Below are positions 28,497-36,819 of a stretch of 64,000 bases of DNA, in pieces. Within the stretch, counting starts at the first letter, position 1. Each line of letters starts with the position of its first letter. The notes beneath the pieces are model-generated. The model saw only the letters and a program-made list of their open reading frames with translations, was not told the origin of the DNA and did no database searches. Source of the DNA: Psychrilyobacter atlanticus DSM 19335 (GTDB lineage: Bacteria; Fusobacteriota; Fusobacteriia; Fusobacteriales; Fusobacteriaceae); NCBI RefSeq assembly GCF_000426625.1, contig NZ_KE384548.1:62001-126000 (forward strand). The letters run 5' to 3'. A program made the position numbers and the translations under genes.

Positions 28497-30227
28497 ATGT
28501 CTGAAAAAAAACAAGGATCTTTATTAGAAATATTAGAGATAGGGAACAAAAATGACCTTAGTGTGAACATTAAAAGTTATAAACCTAAAACAATCCCAAC
28601 TAAAACTGTGTCTTTATATTTAGAGGATATGGATATAAGAGATACGATTAATCAACCTTTTTTATTCATAATTTTACCATTTTTTACATCTAAAAGGCAG
28701 AGAAATGTAAATTTGGTATACGAAATAGCTAATGCAGGAATTAAATTTGGTTCCTCTCTAAGTACAGATAATTTTGAAGGGATAAGAAATCAACAACCTT
28801 CAGATTTTGAAAAAAATGTATTTTATTTTATTTTGTATAAATTTCAAGAAATTTTGGTTGATGATCCTACAAAGGAATATATAACTTTTAATATTGAGGA
28901 AGTTATAGATTATTTAGGTTTAAAATTTTCTATGAAATATTATAGAAAGATGGAAGAAACACTATATAACCTACAGGCAACGACATATAAAATAATGATT
29001 AGAAATAAAAAAGCGGCAGGGAATATAATCAGAGAGGTCTATAAAGAACCCCTTAATTTAGTCAAATATGAAAAATTTAAGGAAAAAAATATAAAAACAA
29101 ATAAGATGAAAGTTTATTATAAGGTGAGGTTAGATCATAGAATTATAGAGGAATTAAGGATAAAGCATTACTCTATTTTTGATAGACATCAGCTAAATAT
29201 TTTAAGAAAATCTGATAGAGCAGCAGAAAAAATCTATCAATTTTTAAGTATGAAAAGATTTGCAACTACTGAAGGTGAATTTAAAATAGAAACTCTGGCA
29301 ACTATAATTCCACTAACTCTAAAAAGTAGGATAAGAAAGGTCCTAAAGACTGGAGAAACTAAGGAATATGAGGTTAGTAAGATGAAGCAGGTAATGAAAA
29401 GGATAAACAAATCTTTTGATACTTTAGTGGAAAAAGGTTATCTTTTGAGTTATGAAGTTCATCCTTTGAAGGCAGAGAAAAGTTATGTTTACAAGTTTAA
29501 GTACAATGTAGACAAAGATGGAGAATGTCATATTTCAGATTATATTTTGAAGGGTAAAAAGAAAAAAGCCCTTAAAAATGGAACACAGCAACAAATTAAA
29601 CTAGAGATGCCTAATGAAATAGAACAGGTAGTAGTTAAAGATATTAATCAGATATCAGAAGCTACTACAAAAGCTGTATCTAAGGCAAAAAGGAATATAT
29701 TTGTTTCTAAAAATTGGAATAAAAGAGCAGAAAATAAGATTATAAAGCTATATAATGAAGAGGGTGAAAATGTCACTACACATATTTTAGATATCTTATA
29801 TTCAAACTTAAAAACTGATATCTCTAAAACTTTGGTGGCTTATATCAATGGGATATTGAAAAATGTAAAAGGTGATAAAGATCTATTAGAAGAGATAAAA
29901 ATGACGAAAAAGAAAGAAAAAATTAAAGTACCTAAGGTGACAAAGGAAAAACGATCTAATCTAGAAATAATAGATGCTGAGATAGTTGAACCAAAGAAAT
30001 CAAAGGTAGATGAAGAGGTTGATTTAAATAATCCAATCTATAAAGTTTTATTAGAACTATATGAAAAGATGGAAAAAAAGGAGAAGGAAGAATTATTGGT
30101 AAAAGCCAAAAAAATGTTTGAGATAGATTCAAATATAGAAAAATTCATGCCAATTCACCAACAAATATTTAAATCCATAGAAAAAATTTATATATTGAAG
30201 ATACTAAAGAAAGAAAAAGGATTATAA
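28497..30227 (+). CDS. Plasmid-type replication initiator protein
   Basis: 576 residues. The central part (about residues 75-330) looks like the paired winged-helix fold of Rep initiators: NQQPSDFEKNVFYFILYKFQEIL, then YRKMEETLYNLQATTYKIMIRNK, then RQLNILRKSDRAAEKIYQFL-type spacing (written LNILRKSDRAAEKIYQFLS) and MKQVMKRINKSFDTLVEKGYL. The C-terminal 200 residues are charged and linker-like, ending in helices. The iterons upstream and the SD inside the last unit support an iteron-binding initiator. The exact Rep family (Rep_3, RepA_N or other) cannot be fixed by eye. Confidence 0.75.
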   Translation: MSEKKQGSLLEILEIGNKNDLSVNIKSYKPKTIPTKTVSLYLEDMDIRDTINQPFLFIILPFFTSKRQRNVNLVYEIANAGIKFGSSLSTDNFEGIRNQQPSDFEKNVFYFILYKFQEILVDDPTKEYITFNIEEVIDYLGLKFSMKYYRKMEETLYNLQATTYKIMIRNKKAAGNIIREVYKEPLNLVKYEKFKEKNIKTNKMKVYYKVRLDHRIIEELRIKHYSIFDRHQLNILRKSDRAAEKIYQFLSMKRFATTEGEFKIETLATIIPLTLKSRIRKVLKTGETKEYEVSKMKQVMKRINKSFDTLVEKGYLLSYEVHPLKAEKSYVYKFKYNVDKDGECHISDYILKGKKKKALKNGTQQQIKLEMPNEIEQVVVKDINQISEATTKAVSKAKRNIFVSKNWNKRAENKIIKLYNEEGENVTTHILDILYSNLKTDISKTLVAYINGILKNVKGDKDLLEEIKMTKKKEKIKVPKVTKEKRSNLEIIDAEIVEPKKSKVDEEVDLNNPIYKVLLELYEKMEKKEKEELLVKAKKMFEIDSNIEKFMPIHQQIFKSIEKIYILKILKKEKGL

Positions 30228-30263
30228 TTTATAAGTGATTAAAAATAACCATCATTGATATTT
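30228..30263. repeat. Iteron-like sequence after rep
   Basis: TTTATAAGTGATTAAAA followed by a looser inverted copy (ATCATTGATATTTTATAA) in the rep-udk gap. Confidence 0.5.
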
Positions 30264-30312
30264 TATAAGAGATAGGGTATAATAATCAAAGCTATATTTA
30301 AAGGAGGGTACC

Positions 30313-30945
30313 ATGAATAACTGTATATTTGTAGGAGTAGCAGGGGGAAGTGGATCTGGAAAAACAACAGTTGCTCATAACCTGATAAAAGCATTTAAGT
30401 CAGAAGACGCAGTACTAGTTGAACAAGATGCATATTATAAAGAATTAAAGGACTTATCTATAGAGGAAAGAGCAAAAGTCAATTTTGATCATCCTAAGTC
30501 TATAGAATTTGAACTTATAAAGAAACATTTGATGGATTTAAAAAATGGAAAGTCTATAGACAGACCTATATATGATTTTAAAACTCATTCAAGAAAAGAA
30601 AAGATGGTAAGGATAAATCCATCTAAAATAATTGTTATAGAAGGGATTTTAATCCTATCTATTCCAGAGATAAGGGATATGTTAGATGTGAAGATCTTTG
30701 TCGATACTGACGCAGATGAGATGCTTTTAAGAAGGATCGAAAGAGACATCAATGAAAGAGGAAGAACTTTTGATTCAGTAAAAAAACAATATTTACAAAC
30801 TGTAAAGCCAATGTATTTAGAGTTTTGTGAACCATCTAAAAGGTATGCTGATGTTATAATACCTAGGGGTGGAGAGAATAAAATAGCTATAAACATGATT
30901 ATAGCTAAATTAAAGAGATATCTTGACAAAGGGAGTTTAAGTTAA
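30313..30945 (+). CDS. udk: Uridine kinase
   Basis: Phosphorylates uridine and cytidine with a nucleoside triphosphate. The P-loop GVAGGSGSGKTT lies at residues 8-19, followed by EQDAYYKEL, NFDHPKSIEFELI, DRPIYDFKTHSR, VIEGILIL and RRIERDINERGR. 210 residues, SD aaggagggt. It overlaps the following exonuclease gene by one base (TAATG), so udk, exoIII and the DUF4325 gene form an operon. Confidence 0.95.
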   Translation: MNNCIFVGVAGGSGSGKTTVAHNLIKAFKSEDAVLVEQDAYYKELKDLSIEERAKVNFDHPKSIEFELIKKHLMDLKNGKSIDRPIYDFKTHSRKEKMVRINPSKIIVIEGILILSIPEIRDMLDVKIFVDTDADEMLLRRIERDINERGRTFDSVKKQYLQTVKPMYLEFCEPSKRYADVIIPRGGENKIAINMIIAKLKRYLDKGSLS

Positions 30946-31709
30946 TGAATATCTATTCTTGGAATGTCAATGGGATAAGAGCAATTCAAAAAAAAGGTTT
31001 TGTGGAATGGATTTCAAAAGAAAGTCCGGATATTCTATGTATTCAAGAAACAAAGGCACAAATAGAACAATTAGAGGAAAAATTAACTCAGATAGATGGA
31101 TATAAATCTTATTTTTTTTCAGCTGAAAAAAAAGGATATTCAGGAGTTGCGGTATATACAAAAGTAGAGCCTTTGAATGTCAGAAATATGGATATTGAAG
31201 AATTTGATTTTGAAGGTAGATACATAGAATTAGAATATAAAAATTTTAATTTAATTAACTGTTATTTTCCTAACAGTCAGAGTGAGGGGAAACGATTAGA
31301 TTATAAATTAAGGTTTAACAAAGCCATAATGAAAAGGTGTAATGAACTAGTTGATCTAGGGAAAAATATAATTTTATGTGGTGATTTAAATGTAGCACAT
31401 AGGGAAATTGACTTAACTAACCCTAAAAGAAATGAAAAAAATCCAGGATACCTGCCTGAAGAAAGAGATTGGATGACTGAGTTTTTAGAATCTGGTTATA
31501 TAGATACTTTTAGATATATTCAACCTGAAGAAACTAAATATTCGTGGTGGTCTTATAGGTTTAAAAGTAGGGAAAAAAACACTGGCTGGAGAATAGATTA
31601 TCATATTGTTAATGAATCATTTGTAAATAATATAGAGGATGCCATTATATTAAATGATGTAATGGGATCTGATCATTGCCCTGTTGTATTAAGGGTATCA
31701 GTAAAATAG
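30945..31709 (+). CDS. xth: Exodeoxyribonuclease III (AP endonuclease)
   Basis: Mg-dependent EEP-family nuclease of base-excision repair, 254 residues. Motifs: WNVNGIRAIQKKG (residues 6-18), IQETKAQ, GYSGVAVYTK, GDLNVAHREIDL, TFRYIQPEETKYSWWSYRF and GSDHCPVVL. The start overlaps the udk stop. Full length. Confidence 0.95.
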   Translation: MNIYSWNVNGIRAIQKKGFVEWISKESPDILCIQETKAQIEQLEEKLTQIDGYKSYFFSAEKKGYSGVAVYTKVEPLNVRNMDIEEFDFEGRYIELEYKNFNLINCYFPNSQSEGKRLDYKLRFNKAIMKRCNELVDLGKNIILCGDLNVAHREIDLTNPKRNEKNPGYLPEERDWMTEFLESGYIDTFRYIQPEETKYSWWSYRFKSREKNTGWRIDYHIVNESFVNNIEDAIILNDVMGSDHCPVVLRVSVK

Positions 31710-31721
31710 GAGTGATGTGAG

Positions 31722-31988
31722 ATGGTAATAGTCGTTAAAAATTTTATGGACCAAGATGCAGAAGTACTTTACTTAAATATTATGAACAACTTAAAAAGAG
31801 ATGTAAAAATAACATTAGATTTTAAAGGAATTGAAAAAACTACTTATGATTTTTTAGAAAAAACGGTAGGAAGAGTAGTTGAACAAAAAGGATTTGAATC
31901 AATTCAAAATAACATTAGATTTAGAAATGTAGATACAGGTATAAAAGAGATGTTATCAAAATTAATTAAAGATATGAATAAAAAATAA
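31722..31988 (+). CDS. STAS-like DUF4325 protein
   Basis: 88 residues. The pattern VKITLDFKGIEKTTYDFLEKTVGRVVEQKG with a final amphipathic helix matches the DUF4325 STAS-like family, a small regulatory fold sometimes found with anti-sigma-like partners; none is adjacent. It lies 12 bases after exoIII and ends before a strong terminator. Molecular role unknown. Confidence 0.7.
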   Translation: MVIVVKNFMDQDAEVLYLNIMNNLKRDVKITLDFKGIEKTTYDFLEKTVGRVVEQKGFESIQNNIRFRNVDTGIKEMLSKLIKDMNKK

Positions 31989-32018
31989 AGTCTAGGATCT
32001 CCTAGACTTGTTTTTTTG
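31988..32018 (+). terminator. Terminator of the udk operon
   Basis: AAGTCTAGG/CCTAGACTT with loop ATCT and T run. Confidence 0.9.
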
Positions 32019-32028
32019 GAAAATAAAT

Positions 32029-32050
32029 TATAATAAACAGGTGATGATAA
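32029..32050 (+). repeat. Iteron-like sequence in the trmN6-type gene leader
   Basis: TATAATAAACAGGTGATGATAA. GGTGAT inside it is the only SD candidate for the gene starting at 32054. Confidence 0.65.
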
Positions 32051-32053
32051 AGT

Positions 32054-32833
32054 ATGACAGCAAAAGATGGGGAAAAAAATAAAGAAATAAGTAAAAGCCA
32101 TGAAAATGAAGTTATTATAGATTTTTTAAATTATAGTGATATGAAAATAATTCAAAGAAATGACTACCTTAACTTCTCTATAGATTCAGTATTAATATCT
32201 AATTTTTTGACTATAAATAAAGGAAGAAAGAATATAATGGATTTAGGGACAGGAAATGGTGTAATTCCAATGCTTCTGTCAAAGAGAACTAATGCTAAGG
32301 TTGTAGGGATAGAAATCCAGGATACCTCAGTAGATCTGGCCTGTAGGAATATCATCCTTAATAAATTAGAATCACAGGTAAAGATCGTAAAAGGTGATAT
32401 AAAAAATATACAATCACAATTTATAGATCAGAGTTTTGATGCAGTGATAACTAATCCACCTTTTTTTAAATTTACTGGAGATAAAAATCAATTGAATGAT
32501 TTAGATCAATTGACTTATGCAAGGCATGAAATTTTAATTAATTTAGAAGATATAATAAAAGCTGGGAGTTATCTATTAAAATTCAGGGGAAACTTTACGA
32601 TGGTCCATAGAGCAGACAGATTGATAGATATCTTAGAACTTATGAAGAAATATAAGATAGAGCCTAAGAGAATAAGATTTTGTCATACAACAAGAAATAA
32701 GGCTGCCAAAATAATATTAATTGAAGGAATGAAAGGTGCTGAAGCAGGTTTAGTAATCCAGCCACCTCTTTATATTAATAATGATGACGGTTCTTACACA
32801 GAAGAGATTTTGAAGATGTTTGGAAAAATATAA
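32054..32833 (+). CDS. tRNA1(Val) A37 N6-methyltransferase-like (TrmN6/YfiC)
   Basis: 259-residue SAM methyltransferase. Motif I is MDLGTGNGVIPMLLSKR (about residues 59-75) and the N6-adenine catalytic motif is ITNPPFF (about 136-142). RQDYLNFSIDSVLISNFL-like spacing (NDYLNFSIDSVLI) at the N-terminus is characteristic. It likely modifies A37 of tRNA-Val. The ribosome-binding region is an iteron-like sequence, so Rep binding could affect its expression (inference). Confidence 0.85.
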   Translation: MTAKDGEKNKEISKSHENEVIIDFLNYSDMKIIQRNDYLNFSIDSVLISNFLTINKGRKNIMDLGTGNGVIPMLLSKRTNAKVVGIEIQDTSVDLACRNIILNKLESQVKIVKGDIKNIQSQFIDQSFDAVITNPPFFKFTGDKNQLNDLDQLTYARHEILINLEDIIKAGSYLLKFRGNFTMVHRADRLIDILELMKKYKIEPKRIRFCHTTRNKAAKIILIEGMKGAEAGLVIQPPLYINNDDGSYTEEILKMFGKI

Positions 32834-32880
32834 CAAATAAGGGATGATAAGTTTTAACTTATCATCCCTTATTTGTTATA
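32829..32880. repeat. Perfect 25-bp iteron palindrome
   Basis: Two iteron-like arms in inverted orientation, TATAACAAATAAGGGATGAT then AAGTT, separated by two bases from the exact reverse complement. It overlaps the stop codon of the methyltransferase gene. It could fold as a terminator stem, but the arm is the same as an origin iteron. Confidence 0.8.
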
Positions 32881-32959
32881 TTTTTATTTTTAAAAAAATT
32901 AAATGATTTTGAGTTTTATATTTTTACAGAGTATACTATAAAAAAGGAGGGAGATACTA

Positions 32960-33706
32960 ATGATTGAATTTGATAAATTAGATGAGTTTTTTAAAAGTAA
33001 AATTATATTAGATGGACAGTATGATGGCGTTTACTATGACCTGCACTTACATACGAAAGCTTCAGATGGGTTTTTAGATATAAAATTTTTAAAAAGTTTT
33101 TTAAAAGAAAAAAATCATTTGATATCTATAACAGACCACAATGAGATTAGAAAAAGTATTAAATCTTTTGAAGTGGAAAATATAAATTCAATTCCTGGAA
33201 TAGAGATAGGCTGTGAAGATGGTATGGAAATATTAGCTTATTTTGAAAACCCTAAGGAATTGGAGGAATTTTATAAAGTTTATTTAGAACCTTATAAAAA
33301 TAGGTATAGGATGGCCAAATCCTATAAATCTTGGGAATACTATATAGAAGTTTTAAAAAAATATAAAACGCATACTTCCCTTCCTCATTTAAATGGATAT
33401 GCACAGAAAAACTATATAAGAAATAAAAAATATCTAGAAGAAATAATAAAAAGTGTGGATTCTATAGAAACATACAATCATACTTTAGATAAGGTTAGAA
33501 ACTTAAGAGCCAGAGATCTAAGGGAAAAATATGATTTAAAAGCTACCTTTGGAAGTGATGCACACACTAGGTTTGATATGAAATCCTATGCAAAACTTGA
33601 AAAAAATGAAATGTATGAAGAATTAAAAATTATAGAGGGGGCAAAAAAACTTTATTCAATTATTGGATTAGGAGGAAAGCATCTTAAATATATATTTAAA
33701 AAATAA
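32960..33706 (+). CDS. PHP-domain metal-dependent phosphoesterase-like protein
   Basis: 248 residues. PHP metal-ligand motifs: YDLHLHTKASDG (about residues 26-37), SITDHNEI (about 55-62), HLNGY and FGSDAHTRFD. Such proteins hydrolyse phosphoesters (nucleotides, histidinol-phosphate or others); the substrate is not evident. SD aaaggagg. Single gene with a terminator 50 bases downstream. Confidence 0.82.
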   Translation: MIEFDKLDEFFKSKIILDGQYDGVYYDLHLHTKASDGFLDIKFLKSFLKEKNHLISITDHNEIRKSIKSFEVENINSIPGIEIGCEDGMEILAYFENPKELEEFYKVYLEPYKNRYRMAKSYKSWEYYIEVLKKYKTHTSLPHLNGYAQKNYIRNKKYLEEIIKSVDSIETYNHTLDKVRNLRARDLREKYDLKATFGSDAHTRFDMKSYAKLEKNEMYEELKIIEGAKKLYSIIGLGGKHLKYIFKK

Positions 33707-33756
33707 GCATAGCGATAAAAAACACTAATAATGGATCAATGAAATGTTTAAATTAG

Positions 33757-33792
33757 AAAAAGCTCCCTAGAAGAATTCTAAGGAGCTTTTTT
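33757..33792 (+). terminator. Terminator after the PHP gene
   Basis: AAAAGCTCC..TAGAA/TTCTA.GGAGCTTTT stem with T run. Confidence 0.85.
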
Positions 33793-33849
33793 ATAATTGT
33801 ATTTTGTTTGATAGTTTAGGAAATAAAAAATAAATAAAGTATTGTAGAT

Positions 33850-34044
33850 CTATTTAAAAAAATAAAGAAGGGACACTACAACACTGTAAAGCAAGATAAG
33901 TATCTTTAATATTGTTGATTTACTTCTTTTTAATTTATTTATGTGTTTAGCCAAAAAAAGGATAAATTTGATTTTTTTCATCTCAAAGGGAACCTTATTT
34001 AGGGATTTAATAATTTGTTTTTCATATTGTTCTTGAGTTTTCAT
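33850..34044 (-). CDS. Possible small membrane protein
   Basis: 64 residues from an ATG (34042-34044) behind a TAGGTG SD. The N-terminal half is charged (MKTQEQYEKQIIKSLNK). The C-terminus is a hydrophobic segment (TILKILILLYSVVVSLLYF) that could span the membrane. It is isolated, with no homologue recognised, and could be spurious. Confidence 0.4.
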   Translation of the reverse strand: MKTQEQYEKQIIKSLNKVPFEMKKIKFILFLAKHINKLKRSKSTILKILILLYSVVVSLLYFFK

Positions 34045-34260
34045 ATATAACACCTACTTTTATTTTTAAATTTTTAGAATACAAAAAGAAGAAAATTCCT
34101 TGAAAGTATTGGTAATATAGTAACATAATTAATGATTGTTGGAAAGAAAATTTCTGACGTGAAATAAATTGCTTTGAGATTAAGAAACTTTATGAGTATA
34201 ATGTTAGGAAGATAAAAAATATGGCAATTTTTTTTAATAAATAAGGATTAATATAGGTGT

Positions 34261-34294
34261 TTTTTATAAAAAACGAACTGATTTTATAAAAAAC
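34261..34294 (+). repeat. Tandem TTTTATAAAAAACG repeat upstream of nfn
   Basis: Two copies with about 20-base period, two helical turns apart, on one face of DNA; a possible regulator site. Confidence 0.45.
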
Positions 34295-34347
34295 GTTTGG
34301 AATTCAATGCGAAATGTGCTATTATCAAAATGTGAAATATTTTTTAA

Positions 34348-34359
34348 TAATCGCGATTA
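34348..34359. repeat. AATCGCGATT palindrome, copy 2
   Basis: TAATCGCGATTA, a 12-bp perfect palindrome sharing its core with 12639-12650. Confidence 0.4.
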
Positions 34360-34487
34360 GAATTTAAGGAATTGTGAAAATATTAGAGAGCCCAGCAAAA
34401 CAAGCTTAAAAACGACTTAGAATCAAATTAAATTAGATGAAAAAATTAAATAAAGGTATTTTTTAATAATAAATTTGGAGGTAAATC

Positions 34488-36728
34488 ATGTTTGAAATAA
34501 TGAAAAAAGAGTATTTGTCAGAAAATATTGTACTTATGGATATTAAAGCTCCTAAGTTAGCTAAAAAAGCTATGCCAGGAGAATTTTTAATAGTAAAGGT
34601 AGATGAATTCGGTGAAAGAATTCCTTTAACTGTATGTGATTATGATAGAAAATATGAAACTATAACTATAATCTATCAAATAGTTGGAAAGAGTACTGAA
34701 GATATGGCAGCTCTTGAAGTGGGAGATCATTTTCAAGATGTAGTTGGACCTTTGGGACAAATGAGTGAATTTGTTCATGAAGATATAGAAGAATTAAAAA
34801 AACAAAAGATCGTTTTTATAGCTGGAGGAGTTGGAACAGCACCAGTATACCCACAGGTTAAATGGTTTGCAGAACAAGGAATAGAAGTAGATGTTATAAT
34901 TGGAGCTAGAAACAAAGATTATGTTATCTTAGAAAATGAATTTAGAGCTTTAACACCAAATGTATATGTTTGTACAGATGATGGTTCTCAAGGACTTCAT
35001 GGTAGAGTAACAGATATGCTTTCTAAATTAGTAGCTGAAGATAAAAAATATGATCATGTAGTAGCTATCGGACCTATGATCATGATGAAATTTGTAGCAC
35101 TATTAACTAAAGAATTAAATATACCAACTACAGTAAGTTTAAACCCATTAATGGTAGATGGAACAGGAATGTGTGGAGCTTGTAGAGTTGTTATCGATGG
35201 TGAAGTAAAGTTCGCCTGTGTAGACGGTCCTGAATTTGACGGTCATAAAGTAGACTACGATGAAGCACAAAATAGACTTAGAATGAAAAAAGAAAATAAA
35301 TTAGAGCATGGTGAAAATAAAAATTGTCCTATTGACCATGAAGAAGTAATTGATCCAAAGAAAAGAGCTAATCCAAGAATGTTAGAGGCAGCAGCTAGAA
35401 GTAAGTGTTTTGAGGAAGTTAATTTAGGTCTTACTTTAGATGAAGCAGTAAGAGAATCTAAAAGATGTTTAGAGTGTAAAAACCCTAGATGTGTATCTGC
35501 ATGTCCTGTAGGAATTGATATTCCAGGATTTATTGGAGAATTAAAGAATGTAGAAGTTGGAAAATCAGCTGAAGTTTTAGCTAAATATACAAAATTAGCA
35601 TCTGTATGTGGAAGAGTATGTCCTCAAGAGAAGCAATGTGAAGGATCTTGTATAGTTGGTATAAAGAGTGAACCAGTAGCAATCGGACTTTTAGAAAGAT
35701 TTGTTGGAGACTGGAGCTTAAAGCATCTTGAAGTAACTTCTACACCTAAAAATGGTAAAAAAGTAGGAGTAATCGGAAGTGGACCTGCAGGATTAGCAGC
35801 AGCAGCAGAATTAGCTACTTTAGGATATGACATAGATGTATTTGAATCATTACATAAATTAGGTGGAGTATTAACATATGGTATTCCAGGATTTAGATTA
35901 CCAAAAGACATCGTAAATGGTGAAATTGGAAGAATCGAAAAATTAGGAGTAGATTTCCATACAAATGTAGTAGTAGGAAAGACAACTACTGTAGATGAAT
36001 TATTAGATGAAGGATACGATGCAGTATTTATCGGAAGTGGAGCAGGATTACCTAGATTCATGGGAATTCCAGGAGAAAACTCAGTAGGAGTTTTATCAGC
36101 TAACGAATTTTTAACTAGAGTAAACTTAATGGGTGGAAATAAAGAAGGTTACCATACTCCAACAACTATCGGTAAAAAAGTAGCTGTAGTAGGAGCAGGA
36201 AACGTATCTATGGACGCGGCTAGAGTTGCTAAGAGATTAGGAGCAGATTCTCGTATCGTTTATAGAAGAAGTGAGGAAGAAATTCCTGCTAGACATGAAG
36301 AAGTAGAACATGCAATGGAAGAGGGAATTGAATTCAACTTATTAACTAACCCTATTGCAGTAATCGCAGATGAAACTGGACAAGTAACTGGATTAAAATG
36401 TGTTAAGATGGAATTAGGAGAAGCTGATGAAAGTGGAAGAAGAAGACCACAAACAATAGAGGGATCTGAATTCGTTATCGAAGCTGACACAGTTATCATG
36501 TCAATTGGAACTATGCCAAACGACCTAGTAACAGGAACAACTAAGGATCTTGAGTTAACTAGATGGAACACAATCCAAACTATGGAAAATAAGGAAACAG
36601 CAACTTCTAGAGAAGGAGTTTTCGCTGGAGGAGACATCGTAACAGGTGCTGCTACAGTAATCTTGGCTATGGGAGCAGGAAAAGATGCTGCCCATGAAAT
36701 ACATGAATATATTAAAGGAAAAAATTAA
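34488..36728 (+). CDS. Fused NfnAB-type NADH-dependent ferredoxin:NADP oxidoreductase / glutamate synthase-like protein
   Basis: 746 residues joining two proteins. Residues 1-250 resemble dihydroorotate dehydrogenase electron-transfer subunits (PyrK/NfnA): an FAD/NAD domain (FIAGGVGTAPVYPQVKWF) and [2Fe-2S] cysteines in MCGACRVVIDGEVKFAC. Residues about 290-746 resemble the GltD/NfnB subunit: cluster motifs CLECKNPRCVSACPVG and CGRVCPQEKQCEGSC, FAD motif GSGPAGLAAAAEL and NADP motif GAGNVSMDAARVAKRLGA. No glutamate synthase large subunit is nearby, so electron bifurcation between NADH, ferredoxin and NADP is the better reading. Monocistronic. Confidence 0.88.
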   Translation: MFEIMKKEYLSENIVLMDIKAPKLAKKAMPGEFLIVKVDEFGERIPLTVCDYDRKYETITIIYQIVGKSTEDMAALEVGDHFQDVVGPLGQMSEFVHEDIEELKKQKIVFIAGGVGTAPVYPQVKWFAEQGIEVDVIIGARNKDYVILENEFRALTPNVYVCTDDGSQGLHGRVTDMLSKLVAEDKKYDHVVAIGPMIMMKFVALLTKELNIPTTVSLNPLMVDGTGMCGACRVVIDGEVKFACVDGPEFDGHKVDYDEAQNRLRMKKENKLEHGENKNCPIDHEEVIDPKKRANPRMLEAAARSKCFEEVNLGLTLDEAVRESKRCLECKNPRCVSACPVGIDIPGFIGELKNVEVGKSAEVLAKYTKLASVCGRVCPQEKQCEGSCIVGIKSEPVAIGLLERFVGDWSLKHLEVTSTPKNGKKVGVIGSGPAGLAAAAELATLGYDIDVFESLHKLGGVLTYGIPGFRLPKDIVNGEIGRIEKLGVDFHTNVVVGKTTTVDELLDEGYDAVFIGSGAGLPRFMGIPGENSVGVLSANEFLTRVNLMGGNKEGYHTPTTIGKKVAVVGAGNVSMDAARVAKRLGADSRIVYRRSEEEIPARHEEVEHAMEEGIEFNLLTNPIAVIADETGQVTGLKCVKMELGEADESGRRRPQTIEGSEFVIEADTVIMSIGTMPNDLVTGTTKDLELTRWNTIQTMENKETATSREGVFAGGDIVTGAATVILAMGAGKDAAHEIHEYIKGKN

Positions 36729-36753
36729 TTCTTTAGAATAAATTATAGTACAA

Positions 36754-36788
36754 AAAAGAAGTCAGTTTCTATAAACTGGCTTCTTTTG
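36754..36788 (+). terminator. Terminator after nfn
   Basis: AAAAGAAGtCAGTTT/AAACTGgCTTCTTTT. Confidence 0.85.
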
Positions 36789-36819
36789 TATAAACTGTTA
36801 AAAAATTGGGAGGCAGAAT

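Larger units (their letters stand above)
33707..34487. other. Intergenic region before the Nfn gene
   Basis: It holds a terminator (33757-33792), a possible small minus-strand gene (33850-34044) and an AT-rich leader for the gene at 34488. That leader contains a tandem repeat TTTTATAAAAAACG (34261-34274 and 34281-34294, period about 20) and the palindrome TAATCGCGATTA (34348-34359). Nothing else is visible. Confidence 0.6.

Noticed and set aside
34156-34168. Sixth parS copy (CTGACGTGAAA)
   Set aside because: It shares only TGACGT with the consensus and is not palindromic.
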